Source of the DNA: Mycobacterium kyorinense
Lineage (GTDB): Bacteria > Actinomycetota > Actinomycetes > Mycobacteriales > Mycobacteriaceae
Direction: 5' to 3'
Assembly: GCF_001672775.1 (NCBI RefSeq)
Contig: NZ_LZKJ01000085.1
Location: 1-64,000, forward strand
Length of the DNA: 64,000 bases
Shown: piece by piece, positions 58,065-64,000 of the stretch
How positions within the stretch are numbered: position 1 is the stretch's first letter
Layout of the letters: every line of letters starts with the position of its first letter
The notes under the pieces: model-generated
What the model saw: the letters and a program-made list of their open reading frames with translations, nothing else
Database searches by the model: none
What the model was told of the DNA's origin: nothing
Position numbers and translations under genes: made by a program

Positions 58065-58487
58065 TTACGACAGAGTGTTTGTGCTCGGTTCAACTTCGTC
58101 GACAGCACTTGGGTGGACGAAAAATTCAAGTTGGATGTTGTCAGGGTCGCGGAAGGTCACTGTAGGGCCCCAACCGATATCGACGGGCGCTACCCCGCTC
58201 GTGTCCAGATGCTCGACCCAGCGCTGCAATTCCTCATCGCCCACTTCGAACGCGAGATGATCCAAGCCGATTCGTCTTTCATCGAACTGCGTGCCGCCTA
58301 CTAGCTCGTCATGTCGCATCAGCGTCACCACGACGCCCGATGCGTGAATCATGGATCGTGTCTCGAAAGTGTCGCCGCGTGAACTACTTACGCTGGCGAA
58401 CCCGAGGACGTCTTCCCACCATGCCGCCGGCCGATCACAATCTGTCACGGTCAGGTCGATGTGCGACCAGCCCTTGAGTTCGGGCAT
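58065..58487 (-). CDS. VOC (glyoxalase/bleomycin-resistance) superfamily protein
   Basis: 140 residues with two beta-alpha-beta-beta-beta modules: [24 protein letters not shown] at the start and [23 protein letters not shown], ending [19 protein letters not shown] in the first strand and E in LEFF are likely metal ligands. AGGGAGG precedes the ATG at 58487. Lies just after the ychF 3'-end copy. Possible dioxygenase or resistance role; unproven. Confidence 0.85.
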   Translation of the reverse strand: MPELKGWSHIDLTVTDCDRPAAWWEDVLGFASVSSSRGDTFETRSMIHASGVVVTLMRHDELVGGTQFDERRIGLDHLAFEVGDEELQRWVEHLDTSGVAPVDIGWGPTVTFRDPDNIQLEFFVHPSAVDEVEPSTNTLS

Positions 58488-58757
58488 GAGCCGCCTCCCT
58501 AATGCGGCCGAACGTCGGTCGCTGGAAATCAAGAATAGTCCGTTGATCAGCGTTATTTTCGGCGTACGCCGCATCACGTTTATCGGGACGCAATGTGGCA
58601 ATGTGGTCGCAACGTCTGGTCAACAACCCACGAAATAGTAGTGCTTCGTTCAGACACTTTCGGCTGGACAGTTGGCCGGCTGCGGTGGCCACGGTGATCG
58701 CCAAGCGAGGCGAGGAGATGGGGCTGAAACGAGGAACGTTCCAACCCGGAAAGCGCG

Positions 58758-58866
58758 CTTTGCGCATGCTTCCAAGCACGTTGACTTGTGGAATGCGGGC
58801 AAGAAGGACGAGTGGGTTGCGTCGTGGCGCACGATTTGTCCCGGTAGGGTCCGCATGCCCGATCCA
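58758..58866 (+). pseudogene. Truncated SnoaL/NTF2-like gene fragment
   Basis: One frame reads [19 protein letters not shown] followed by [17 protein letters not shown], the usual start of a SnoaL-like protein (DLWNAGD-x-W-x-x-x-WR-x-x-PG-x-V-x-M-x-DP). At the MPDP it runs into the ychF duplication, so the rest is missing. The 270 bp before it (58488-58757) hold no recognised gene. Confidence 0.65.
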
Positions 58867-59329
58867 CGGTTGGCCAAGCTGGCCGCGATGTTCGATTCCG
58901 AGCGGATCGTGCCGGCGCTCGGTGTCTTTCGTTGACATCGCCGGGCTGGTGGCCGGCGCGTCGGAAGGGGCCGGGCTGGGCAACAAGTTCCTGGCCAACA
59001 TCCGCGAGTGCGACGCGATTTGCCAAGTGGTGCGGGTGTTCTCCGACGACGATGTGGCCCACGTCGCCGGGCAGGTCGATCCCAAATCCGACATCGAGGT
59101 TATCGAGACCGAGTTGATCCTCGCCGATATGCAAACGCTCGAGCGCGCGGTGCCGAGGCTGGAGAAGGAAGCCCGTAACAACAAGGACCGCAAACCGGTA
59201 CACGAGGCGGCGGTGGCTGCCCAACAGGTGCTCGACGGTGGGACGACTCTGTTCGCCGCTGGGCTGGACACTGCGCCGCTACGGGAATTGAACCTGTTGA
59301 CTACCAAGCCATTTCTGTACGTCTTGTAA
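58856..59329 (+). pseudogene. Partial, frameshifted duplication of ychF
   Basis: Aligns to ychF 56262-56730 with only a few base differences. One extra base near 58918 (GCGCTCGGTG against GCGCCGGTG) shifts the frame, so no P-loop-to-end product is possible; the frame then ends at TAA 59327-59329. The near identity says the duplication is recent. The P-loop and TGS domains are absent. Confidence 0.92.
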
Positions 59330-59397
59330 GCTCCGCTTTGGAACAACGTCTACGTCGAAAGCCAAGGCTTAGCGCACGACGCCTCCGTCTTTTTTCG

Positions 59398-59844
59398 ATG
59401 GCGCGAACGGGAAAGTTGTACCGTTACGCCATGATTTATCGCTGGTTGGTGCGGAAGCATGCAGCGGCGGGATGGCAGCGGCTTTTTTCCGAACAGCGTT
59501 TCGACGAGGCGCCTCTGGCCGACGACGTTCACTTCGTGTTCCTCGGCGATCACCCGCTATCGGCTGACATTCGGGGCGCAGACGCGGTTCGCGAATGGCT
59601 ACGCGATCAGTTGCTCCGGCGTCTGCCCAACCTCCGCTTCGTCGTGGATGAGACGATCGTCGAGGGTGGGCCGTGGTCGACCCGGGTAGCGACGCGTTAT
59701 CACACCGAGCAAGATGGGCGCCTCGTTTACCGAGGCGCCTACTTCGGACGAGTGGTGTGGGGGAAGGTTGTCGAAGAAATCATCCTTCCTGACACGAAGG
59801 CACTCTCTCAAGCGCTAGAAGGGAGCGAGCGGTCCCCGAACTGA
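59398..59844 (+). CDS. SnoaL/NTF2-like protein
   Basis: 148 residues from the ATG at 59398; an ATG at 59431 is an alternative. The pattern RWLVRKHAAAGWQRLFSEQRFDEAPLADDVHFVFLGDHPLSADIRGADAVREWLRDQL then TRVATRYHTEQDGRLVYRGAYFGRVVWGKVVEEIILPDT is the nuclear-transport-factor-2 fold of SnoaL proteins. It occupies the gap between the ychF fragment and the third ychF 3'-end copy. Ligand unknown. Confidence 0.75.
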   Translation: MARTGKLYRYAMIYRWLVRKHAAAGWQRLFSEQRFDEAPLADDVHFVFLGDHPLSADIRGADAVREWLRDQLLRRLPNLRFVVDETIVEGGPWSTRVATRYHTEQDGRLVYRGAYFGRVVWGKVVEEIILPDTKALSQALEGSERSPN

Positions 59845-59856
59845 TTGGGCGCACCT

Positions 59857-59882
59857 TGGTCGAATTCCGGTTCAACGTCTAA
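59857..59882 (+). repeat. Diverged copy of the ychF 3' end (copy 3)
   Basis: Matches ychF 57174-57199 at all but 2 positions. Both differences are silent at codon third positions (CGC/CGG, GTG/GTC), ending in TAA, so it looks like the true end of another ychF allele. The tail of a minus-strand SRPBCC gene follows 33 bp on. Confidence 0.75.
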
Positions 59883-59914
59883 GCCGGCGAAGCGAAGGCT
59901 CAGCCGTCCGGTCG

Positions 59915-60373
59915 TCAGCACCTGCTCGATACCCATGCGTCGATGTGAGCGGGAAGCTTCGCCTGGTGCTTCGTCATTGCCCGCGTCATGGCTTTGGACA
60001 TCAAGGCATCGATCAATCGGCCGATCGGTCCCCCTAGAGCGGGCTCGCCATTGATCTGGCAGGTGTAGCGAGTACCGCCCGGAACCTCATCCAAGGTGTC
60101 GAGAGTGGTGACAGGAAACCTGGACTCCGTAATCCGGAATTCCGTCGTCTTGGGAGCATCCACTTTCGTGAACACGCCGGTCCAGTCGTTGGTGATGCCG
60201 AACGACCGGCTCACTCCATGCCAGAGATCGCCAGGAGCATACGGAGGCTCTTTGCCGGCATCGACGGAAATGATTCCGGGCAAGACGTTGGATAAGTGGT
60301 CCGGGTGGATGATGTAGTCCCAAACCACCTGGACCGGATGGGCGATGAGTATCGATGCCGTTACGTTGGGCAT
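59915..60373 (-). CDS. SRPBCC-fold protein
   Basis: 152 residues. NVTASILIAHPVQVVWDYIIHPDHLSNVLPGI opens the SRPBCC/polyketide-cyclase fold; ITNDWTGVFTKVDAPKTTEFRIT and YTCQINGEPALGG give the sheet, and RLIDALMSKAMTRAMTKHQAKL the long C-terminal helix. Start ATG at 60373. Third minus-strand single gene following a ychF 3' end. Function unknown. Confidence 0.83.
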   Translation of the reverse strand: MPNVTASILIAHPVQVVWDYIIHPDHLSNVLPGIISVDAGKEPPYAPGDLWHGVSRSFGITNDWTGVFTKVDAPKTTEFRITESRFPVTTLDTLDEVPGGTRYTCQINGEPALGGPIGRLIDALMSKAMTRAMTKHQAKLPAHIDAWVSSRC

Positions 60374-60437
60374 GGCTCAAAATGCGGCGATCTCCACGTT
60401 TGCGGCGTGAGTTGGGTAGGCCCGGCGACGGGTGGCG

Positions 60438-60821
60438 CTATTGGCTGGTGTCGGGCCGCAGACCGCCTTCGGCTTCTCTGCGCTTCTGTTGGGCGAGTGC
60501 GCGGTCTTCGTCGGCGTCGTGGCGATGGCGTTGCGCCGATACCTGGAGTCGGTCTGACTGGCCAAGCCCTTGCTGGATGGTTTGGTCTTCGATTTGAGCG
60601 ACCTCTTCTTGGAGACGTGCGGTTTCCTCGAAGCTGCGGGCAGCTGAGAGTGCTGCCTGTGCGGCGCCTTGGCGGGCCTCCTCAGCTCGGCGTTCGGCAA
60701 CTTCCACGTCTTCCGCGGTAGCCGACTCTCCTGCCGGAAGTGTGCTTTCTCGGTGCTGCTGCTCGGCTGCAGGTGGGGTTGATCGCTGCGGCCGCGGTGG
60801 CGGTTCGTGTCCGGTGGCCAT
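60438..60821 (-). CDS. Hydrophilic coiled-coil protein
   Basis: 127 residues. After a Pro-rich start comes a highly charged helical region (VAERRAEEARQGAAQAAL, ETARLQEEVAQIEDQTI, RHRHDADEDRALAQQKRREAE). GGAGG lies 4 bp before the ATG at 60821. It diverges from another coiled-coil ORF across 134 bp. No domain recognised; the longer minus-strand open frame beyond the ATG is only an antisense frame. Confidence 0.65.
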   Translation of the reverse strand: MATGHEPPPRPQRSTPPAAEQQHRESTLPAGESATAEDVEVAERRAEEARQGAAQAALSAARSFEETARLQEEVAQIEDQTIQQGLGQSDRLQVSAQRHRHDADEDRALAQQKRREAEGGLRPDTSQ

Positions 60822-60955
60822 GGCGCCTCCAATTGTCGTGTCCAGTCTATGGTCGCTGCGCTGCGCTGCGGTGGTGATCGGGCGGGGCGCGGGTAGCGGG
60901 CTCCGTCGCGGCTCGCTAGTCCCGTCATGAACAGCTGCGGCGTTAGAGTTGGGCC

Positions 60956-61360
60956 GTGGTCGGCGAAGAACGGGCCGACGCTCACGGCGAACTTGATCAG
61001 CGCGCGGCGGAGTAGGATAACCGCGAGGCGGCTCTGGCGCGGCGCGAGCTCGAGCTCTCGAGGCGAGAGCAGGCCGCTGACGACCGCGATCGCGCCGCTG
61101 ATGAGCGGGACCAAATCGCAGATGACCGCGAGCAAGCAGCGGACGAGCGAGAACTGCGTGCGGACGAACGCGAGGGTGTGAGTGCGCAGCGTGAGCGCGA
61201 GCGGCTGCAACGGATCGACGAACGGACGGAGCGTCAGCAAGCCGCTGCCAGACGAGAGAATGCCGAAGTCCGGCGTGCTGTGGCTGAAACTCGACGGCTT
61301 GAGAACTTCCCGTCTTCGACGGAGGCGCTGCAACAGGATGAGAAGTCGCCAACCGACTGA
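60956..61360 (+). pseudogene. Heptad-repeat coiled-coil gene interrupted by an amber codon
   Basis: From the GTG at 60956 the frame reads VVGEERADAHGELDQRAAE, meets TAG at 61013-61015, then stays open for 114 codons in heptads such as REQAADDRDRAADERDQIAD and ADERELRADERE, ending TGA 61358-61360. No good restart exists until a GTG at 61178. The unbroken heptads after the stop show it was coding. A single CAG-to-TAG change would explain it. Confidence 0.72.
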
Positions 61361-61370
61361 GTGGTCAGGC

Positions 61371-61383
61371 TAGAATTCTGTAC
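61371..61383 (+). promoter_or_regulatory. Leaderless promoter of the relB-like gene
   Basis: TAGAAT (61371-61376) ends 7 bp before the ATG at 61384. The 8-bp palindrome AGAATTCT (61372-61379) overlaps it and could be part of an antitoxin operator. Confidence 0.65.
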
Positions 61384-61662
61384 ATGACGACGCTTCCGCT
61401 AGCTGAGGTCCGGGCGCGCTTGTCGAAGCTTGTCGAGGAGGCGATCCGCACGCATGAGCGGATCGAAGTCACGCGACAGGGACGTAGGGCAGCGGTGATT
61501 CTGAGCGCCGACGACTATGACTCGATCATGGAAACCGTGGCAATCCTTAGCGATCAAGAGCTGATGCGCGAGCTACGTGAGGCCGAGGCCGACGACGGCC
61601 AGGTCTACACACTCGATGAGGTAACAGAGGAGATGCGCGCTGCCGGCCGGCTGCCGAGGTGA
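61384..61662 (+). CDS. RelB/Phd-type antitoxin
   Basis: 92 residues. The N-terminal half is the YefM/Phd DNA-binding fold (TLPLAEVRARLSKLVEEAI, THERIEVTRQGRRAAVILSADDYDSI); the C-terminal acidic half (ELREAEADDGQVYTLDEVTEEM) should wrap the toxin. It overlaps the toxin gene by 4 bp. It resembles the M. tuberculosis RelB/RelF group. Autorepression through the promoter palindrome is likely. Confidence 0.9.
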   Translation: MTTLPLAEVRARLSKLVEEAIRTHERIEVTRQGRRAAVILSADDYDSIMETVAILSDQELMRELREAEADDGQVYTLDEVTEEMRAAGRLPR

Positions 61663-61922
61663 CGTACCGAATCGAACTGACGCCCGCTGCCAAGAAGGCG
61701 CTGACCGATGCGCTGCCGGAGGCAATTGCGGTGGCCTGTTGGGAGTTCATCCGAGGTCCTCTGGCACAGAATCCACACCGCGTCGGCAAACCGTTGCGAG
61801 ATCGCCTGGAGGGACGCTACTCGGCCCGCCGCGGCGAGTTTCGGGTCATTTACCAAATCTTCGACGAGCGCGTGGTCGTCCGTGTCATCCACATTGCGCA
61901 CCGTCGCGACGTTTATCGGTGA
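61659..61922 (+). CDS. RelE/ParE-superfamily toxin
   Basis: 87 residues from the GTG at 61659. TYRIELTPAAKKALTDALPEAI, then GKPLRDRLEGRYSARRGEFRVIYQI and VIHIAHRRDVY are the RelE core; the LEG-x-x-SARRG-x-(Y/F)R stretch matches mycobacterial RelE and RelG, mRNA interferases that cut on the ribosome. Coupled to the antitoxin by GTGA. Confidence 0.92.
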   Translation: MTYRIELTPAAKKALTDALPEAIAVACWEFIRGPLAQNPHRVGKPLRDRLEGRYSARRGEFRVIYQIFDERVVVRVIHIAHRRDVYR

Positions 61923-62028
61923 CGACCACCGACCAACGCTGCCGCTCGGTTGTCGGAGGCGATGCCTAGCATGCCCTCCGCTAGGCACTGCACGCCGACG
62001 GTGCGCAACGAACCACGGAGAGGGCTGC

Positions 62029-62427
62029 ATGAAGTTCATTTCAACCCGCGTCATCACAGCCGACGTCAAGCGGCTGGTCGAGTTCTACGAGATGGTCACC
62101 GACGTCTCGGCGGTATGGGGAAACGAGTTGTTCGCCGAGATTCCGACGCCGATCGGCACGCTGGCCATCGGCAGTGACAAGACGGTCCCGCTGTTTGGAC
62201 AAGGATCCGCCGAGCCGGCGGCCAACCGTAGCGCGATTATGGAATTCATCGTCGAGGACGTGGACGCCGAATACCAGCGGCTGCGCGGACGCCTGGAGAA
62301 GGTCGTGACAGAGCCGACGACTATGCCGTGGGGCAACCGCGCGCTGTTGTTTCGCGATCCAGACGGAAACCTCGTCAACCTGTTCACTCCGGTCACCGAA
62401 GAGGCACGCGCCAAGTTCGGAGTTTGA
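62029..62427 (+). CDS. VOC superfamily protein
   Basis: 132 residues. FISTRVITADVKRLVEFYEMVTD opens the first module; AIMEFIVEDVDAEYQRLRG and ALLFRDPDGNLVNLFTP the second, with E/D metal-ligand positions. CGGAGAGGG precedes the ATG. Stand-alone gene after the RelBE pair. A glyoxalase or resistance role cannot be told apart. Confidence 0.87.
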   Translation: MKFISTRVITADVKRLVEFYEMVTDVSAVWGNELFAEIPTPIGTLAIGSDKTVPLFGQGSAEPAANRSAIMEFIVEDVDAEYQRLRGRLEKVVTEPTTMPWGNRALLFRDPDGNLVNLFTPVTEEARAKFGV

Positions 62428-62477
62428 CTGCCTACGAAATCAACCCGCGTCTTCCCACTCCCACGATATGACAGGGA

Positions 62478-62500
62478 GGGGGGCTTGCGGCAAGGCCCCC
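62478..62500 (+). promoter_or_regulatory. Stable hairpin in the arr upstream region
   Basis: GGGGGGCTTGC-G-GCAAGGCCCCC: two 11-base arms with one mismatch. It lies 51 bp before the arr GTG and has no T run, so an mRNA leader structure is as likely as a terminator for the VOC gene. Confidence 0.5.
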
Positions 62501-62551
62501 GGGGCGCCGCAGAATCGTCCGACCATGGAACGCGACGGATGGAGGATTGCG

Positions 62552-62980
62552 GTGCCGAGCAGGCCCAAACCCTTTGAAATGCACGAGTCGGGTGCACTGC
62601 TGCACGGGACCAAAGCCGACCTCTCGGTAGGCGATTTTCTGGTGCCCGGACGTCACTCGAATTACGAGCCAGGGCGCCTGTCAAATCATGTTTATGTGAC
62701 CCAGACGCTAGACGCGGCGGTGTGGGGAGCGGAGCTGGCTGCCGGCGACGGCTGTGGCCGCATATACGTCGTAGAACCGACCGGGACGCTGGAAGACGAC
62801 CCGAATGTGACCGACAAACGCCATCCGGGAAATCCGACTCGCTCCTTCCGCACCCGCGATCCCGTGCGGATAGTTGGCGAGCTCACGGACTGGCTAGGCC
62901 ATTCACCCGAGCAGCTTCAATCCATGCGCGATCGCTTAGCCGACCTGCAGCGGCGCGGGCTGGCAATCATCTATGACTAG
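62552..62980 (+). CDS. arr: Rifamycin ADP-ribosyltransferase Arr
   Basis: 142 residues, the length of M. smegmatis Arr. The triad H18 (LLHGTKA), Y48 (NHVYVTQT) and D83 (LEDDPNVTDK) is kept. It transfers ADP-ribose from NAD to the ansa-chain hydroxyl of rifamycins, inactivating them. I chose GTG 62552, which has GGAGG 7 bp upstream and gives the family N-terminus (PSRPKPFEMHESG); an upstream ATG at 62525 is less likely. Intrinsic rifampicin tolerance of the strain is a reasonable inference. Confidence 0.93.
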   Translation: MPSRPKPFEMHESGALLHGTKADLSVGDFLVPGRHSNYEPGRLSNHVYVTQTLDAAVWGAELAAGDGCGRIYVVEPTGTLEDDPNVTDKRHPGNPTRSFRTRDPVRIVGELTDWLGHSPEQLQSMRDRLADLQRRGLAIIYD

Positions 62981-63042
62981 ATCGGGTCAACCAATCGTGG
63001 CTGACGACAACCGGATCCGGCGCGAAACACTGAGGAGGCGCA

Positions 63043-63603
63043 ATGCGGTGGCGCGGCGTTAGTCACGTTGAATTCGCGGTGTTGGACTACGACAAGTCCA
63101 TCGCGTTCTACGATGCCATGTTCGGCTGGCTCGGATACAGCAGCTTCTCGTCGCTGAACATGGAGTATCAGTCGACGTATTACATGACGCGGTACGTCAA
63201 CCCGCACAGCTACATTGGCGTTCAGCCGGCCCGTACCGGCGAGAAGTTGGCGCACAGCGACCAGGCGGTCGGCATCAACCACATTGCGCTGTGGGCCCGC
63301 AGCAGAAAAGAGGTCGACCGTTTCCACCGCGACTTCTTGGTCAAGCGGGACATTCCCGTCACTGACGAACCGCAGGAGTACCCGCAGTACTGGCCCGGCT
63401 ATTACGCCGTGTTCTTCGACGACCCGATCAACGGCGTTCATTGGGAACTAGCGTGGATACCGAAAGTCCCTACTCCCCACCAAGTTTGGTCGTTTTACCG
63501 TGCGCTTCGGAGTTTCGCCAAAAATCGGCCAGACCTAGCGAACACGGTGCCTGGCGTCACCTGGCAGGCAAGACGATCCCTACCGTCTCGAGACGTCAAA
63601 TAG
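63043..63603 (+). CDS. VOC superfamily protein
   Basis: 186 residues. GVSHVEFAVLDYDKSIAFYDAMFGWLGY is a clear first glyoxalase-type module, and AVGINHIALWARSRKEVDRFHRDFL with YYAVFFDDPINGVHWELAW the second, ending in E within HWELAW. A C-terminal extension of about 40 residues is unusual. GAGGAG lies upstream of the ATG. Substrate unknown. Confidence 0.87.
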   Translation: MRWRGVSHVEFAVLDYDKSIAFYDAMFGWLGYSSFSSLNMEYQSTYYMTRYVNPHSYIGVQPARTGEKLAHSDQAVGINHIALWARSRKEVDRFHRDFLVKRDIPVTDEPQEYPQYWPGYYAVFFDDPINGVHWELAWIPKVPTPHQVWSFYRALRSFAKNRPDLANTVPGVTWQARRSLPSRDVK

Positions 63604-63619
63604 CCGCAACCACAACCGA

Positions 63620-64000
63620 TTACGACAGCAGTTCGAGGAAGACGCGGGCGGCCGGGTTGGTCGGCACCCGTGTCCGGCCGACGAGCGCAAGACTTCGGGC
63701 CGGCGGATGGGTGTCGCCGCCGACCCGGCGCAGGCGCACAATGGGCAGTCCGCTGCGGCGTGCGACCGGCTCGGGCACCACCGCAATCCCGAGCCCGTGG
63801 CGAACCAAACTCAGCGCCTGCTCCATCTGGCTGGTGCGAAAGGCAATCCGTCGTTCAACACCGGCGACGCGAAACAGCGCCTCGACGACCGTCTGCAGTC
63901 CCAGGCCGGCCTGGAAGTCGACGAACGGCTGCCCGGCCACGTCGGCCAGCCGCACCGCGTCGCGCTCGGCCAACCGATGCTCCGGCCCGACCACCAGCAC
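63620..64000 (-). CDS. LysR family regulator, C-terminal part (cut by the window edge)
   Basis: 126 residues of a LysR substrate-binding domain: VGPEHRLAERDAVRLADVAGQPFVDFQAGLGLQTVVEALF, then RTSQMEQALSLVRHGLGIAVVPEPVARR, the typical LysR hinge and GLGIAVVP motif. The helix-turn-helix half is to the right of the window. Target genes unknown; it faces the VOC gene tail to tail. Confidence 0.9.
   Translation of the reverse strand: MLVVGPEHRLAERDAVRLADVAGQPFVDFQAGLGLQTVVEALFRVAGVERRIAFRTSQMEQALSLVRHGLGIAVVPEPVARRSGLPIVRLRRVGGDTHPPARSLALVGRTRVPTNPAARVFLELLS

Noticed and set aside
60438..61352. One long minus-strand gene of about 304 codons
   Set aside because: Only the last 127 codons look like protein and have a GGAGG start; the rest is antisense to the heptad-repeat gene and is Arg/Pro-rich noise.

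Overview
The window is chromosomal DNA of a nontuberculous Mycobacterium. The evidence is uniformly high GC, PE/PPE/ESX genes, mycothiol amidase (mca), an LpqV-type lipoprotein, a tRNA gene with encoded CCA, many leaderless-type promoters, and gene order that follows M. tuberculosis H37Rv from about Rv1038c to Rv1112 almost gene by gene. The species cannot be fixed from the sequence. An arr rifamycin ADP-ribosyltransferase, a second serine hydroxymethyltransferase (SHMT) and a ketosteroid-isomerase-like gene, plus the absence of the PE_PGRS genes found at these positions in M. tuberculosis, argue against the tuberculosis complex.

Layout. 1-1806: end of a PE-PPE-esx operon on the minus strand. 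2074-2150: tRNA-Leu(UAA). 2255-4854: a secreted DUF732 protein, then a TetR gene under a perfect 28-bp palindrome and its FAD monooxygenase. 5220-11304: beta-propeller, fadD14, a DapB-N-like protein, SRPBCC, glutamine amidotransferase and patatin (Rv1057-Rv1062), followed by convergent Rv1063c and lpqV. 12844-13856: a Cys-Cys leader peptide, cysteine dioxygenase and rhodanese. 13843-15774: echA8/echA9, joined by MIRU-type 53-bp repeats. 15995-25007: Bax-inhibitor protein, a nuclease-like gene bracketed by two 63-bp hairpin repeats, fadA3, SGNH esterase, lipU, cbs, a dispanin/DUF2752 pair at the pra locus, and metB. 24996-32073: GPP34, greA, mca, a DUF255 protein, ketosteroid isomerase, hemolysin III and Z-prenyl synthase. 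32084-34492: three unfamiliar membrane proteins with a shared regulatory array, sitting where M. tuberculosis has PE_PGRS genes. 34643-42202: coaA, a DUF885 peptidase, two tandem SHMTs, desA2 and phoAT/phoH2. 42277-57199: peptidoglycan deacetylase, fumC, glpX, a steroid dehydrogenase behind a KstR-like operator, xseBA, ispH and ychF.

From 57200 to about 61400 the order breaks down into a mosaic island. It holds two extra diverged copies of the ychF 3' end, a frameshifted 0.47-kb ychF duplication fused to a truncated NTF2-like gene, single-gene minus-strand modules, and a coiled-coil gene cut by an amber codon. It is followed by a RelBE toxin-antitoxin pair, glyoxalase-fold genes, arr and the edge of a LysR gene.

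Functional themes are lipid and CoA metabolism (fadD14, echA8/9, fadA3, lipU, patatins, desA2, coaA), sulfur amino acids (cdo, rhodanese, cbs, metB, mca) and one-carbon/central carbon metabolism (glyA, fumC, glpX). The window is rich in small repeats: 60-64 bp long-hairpin elements, a short dispersed element with GTGGCGA inverted ends (one copy inside a gene), a 54-bp VNTR touching the ychF promoter, and the MIRU units. No CRISPR array, transposase, integrase or complete insertion sequence was recognised.
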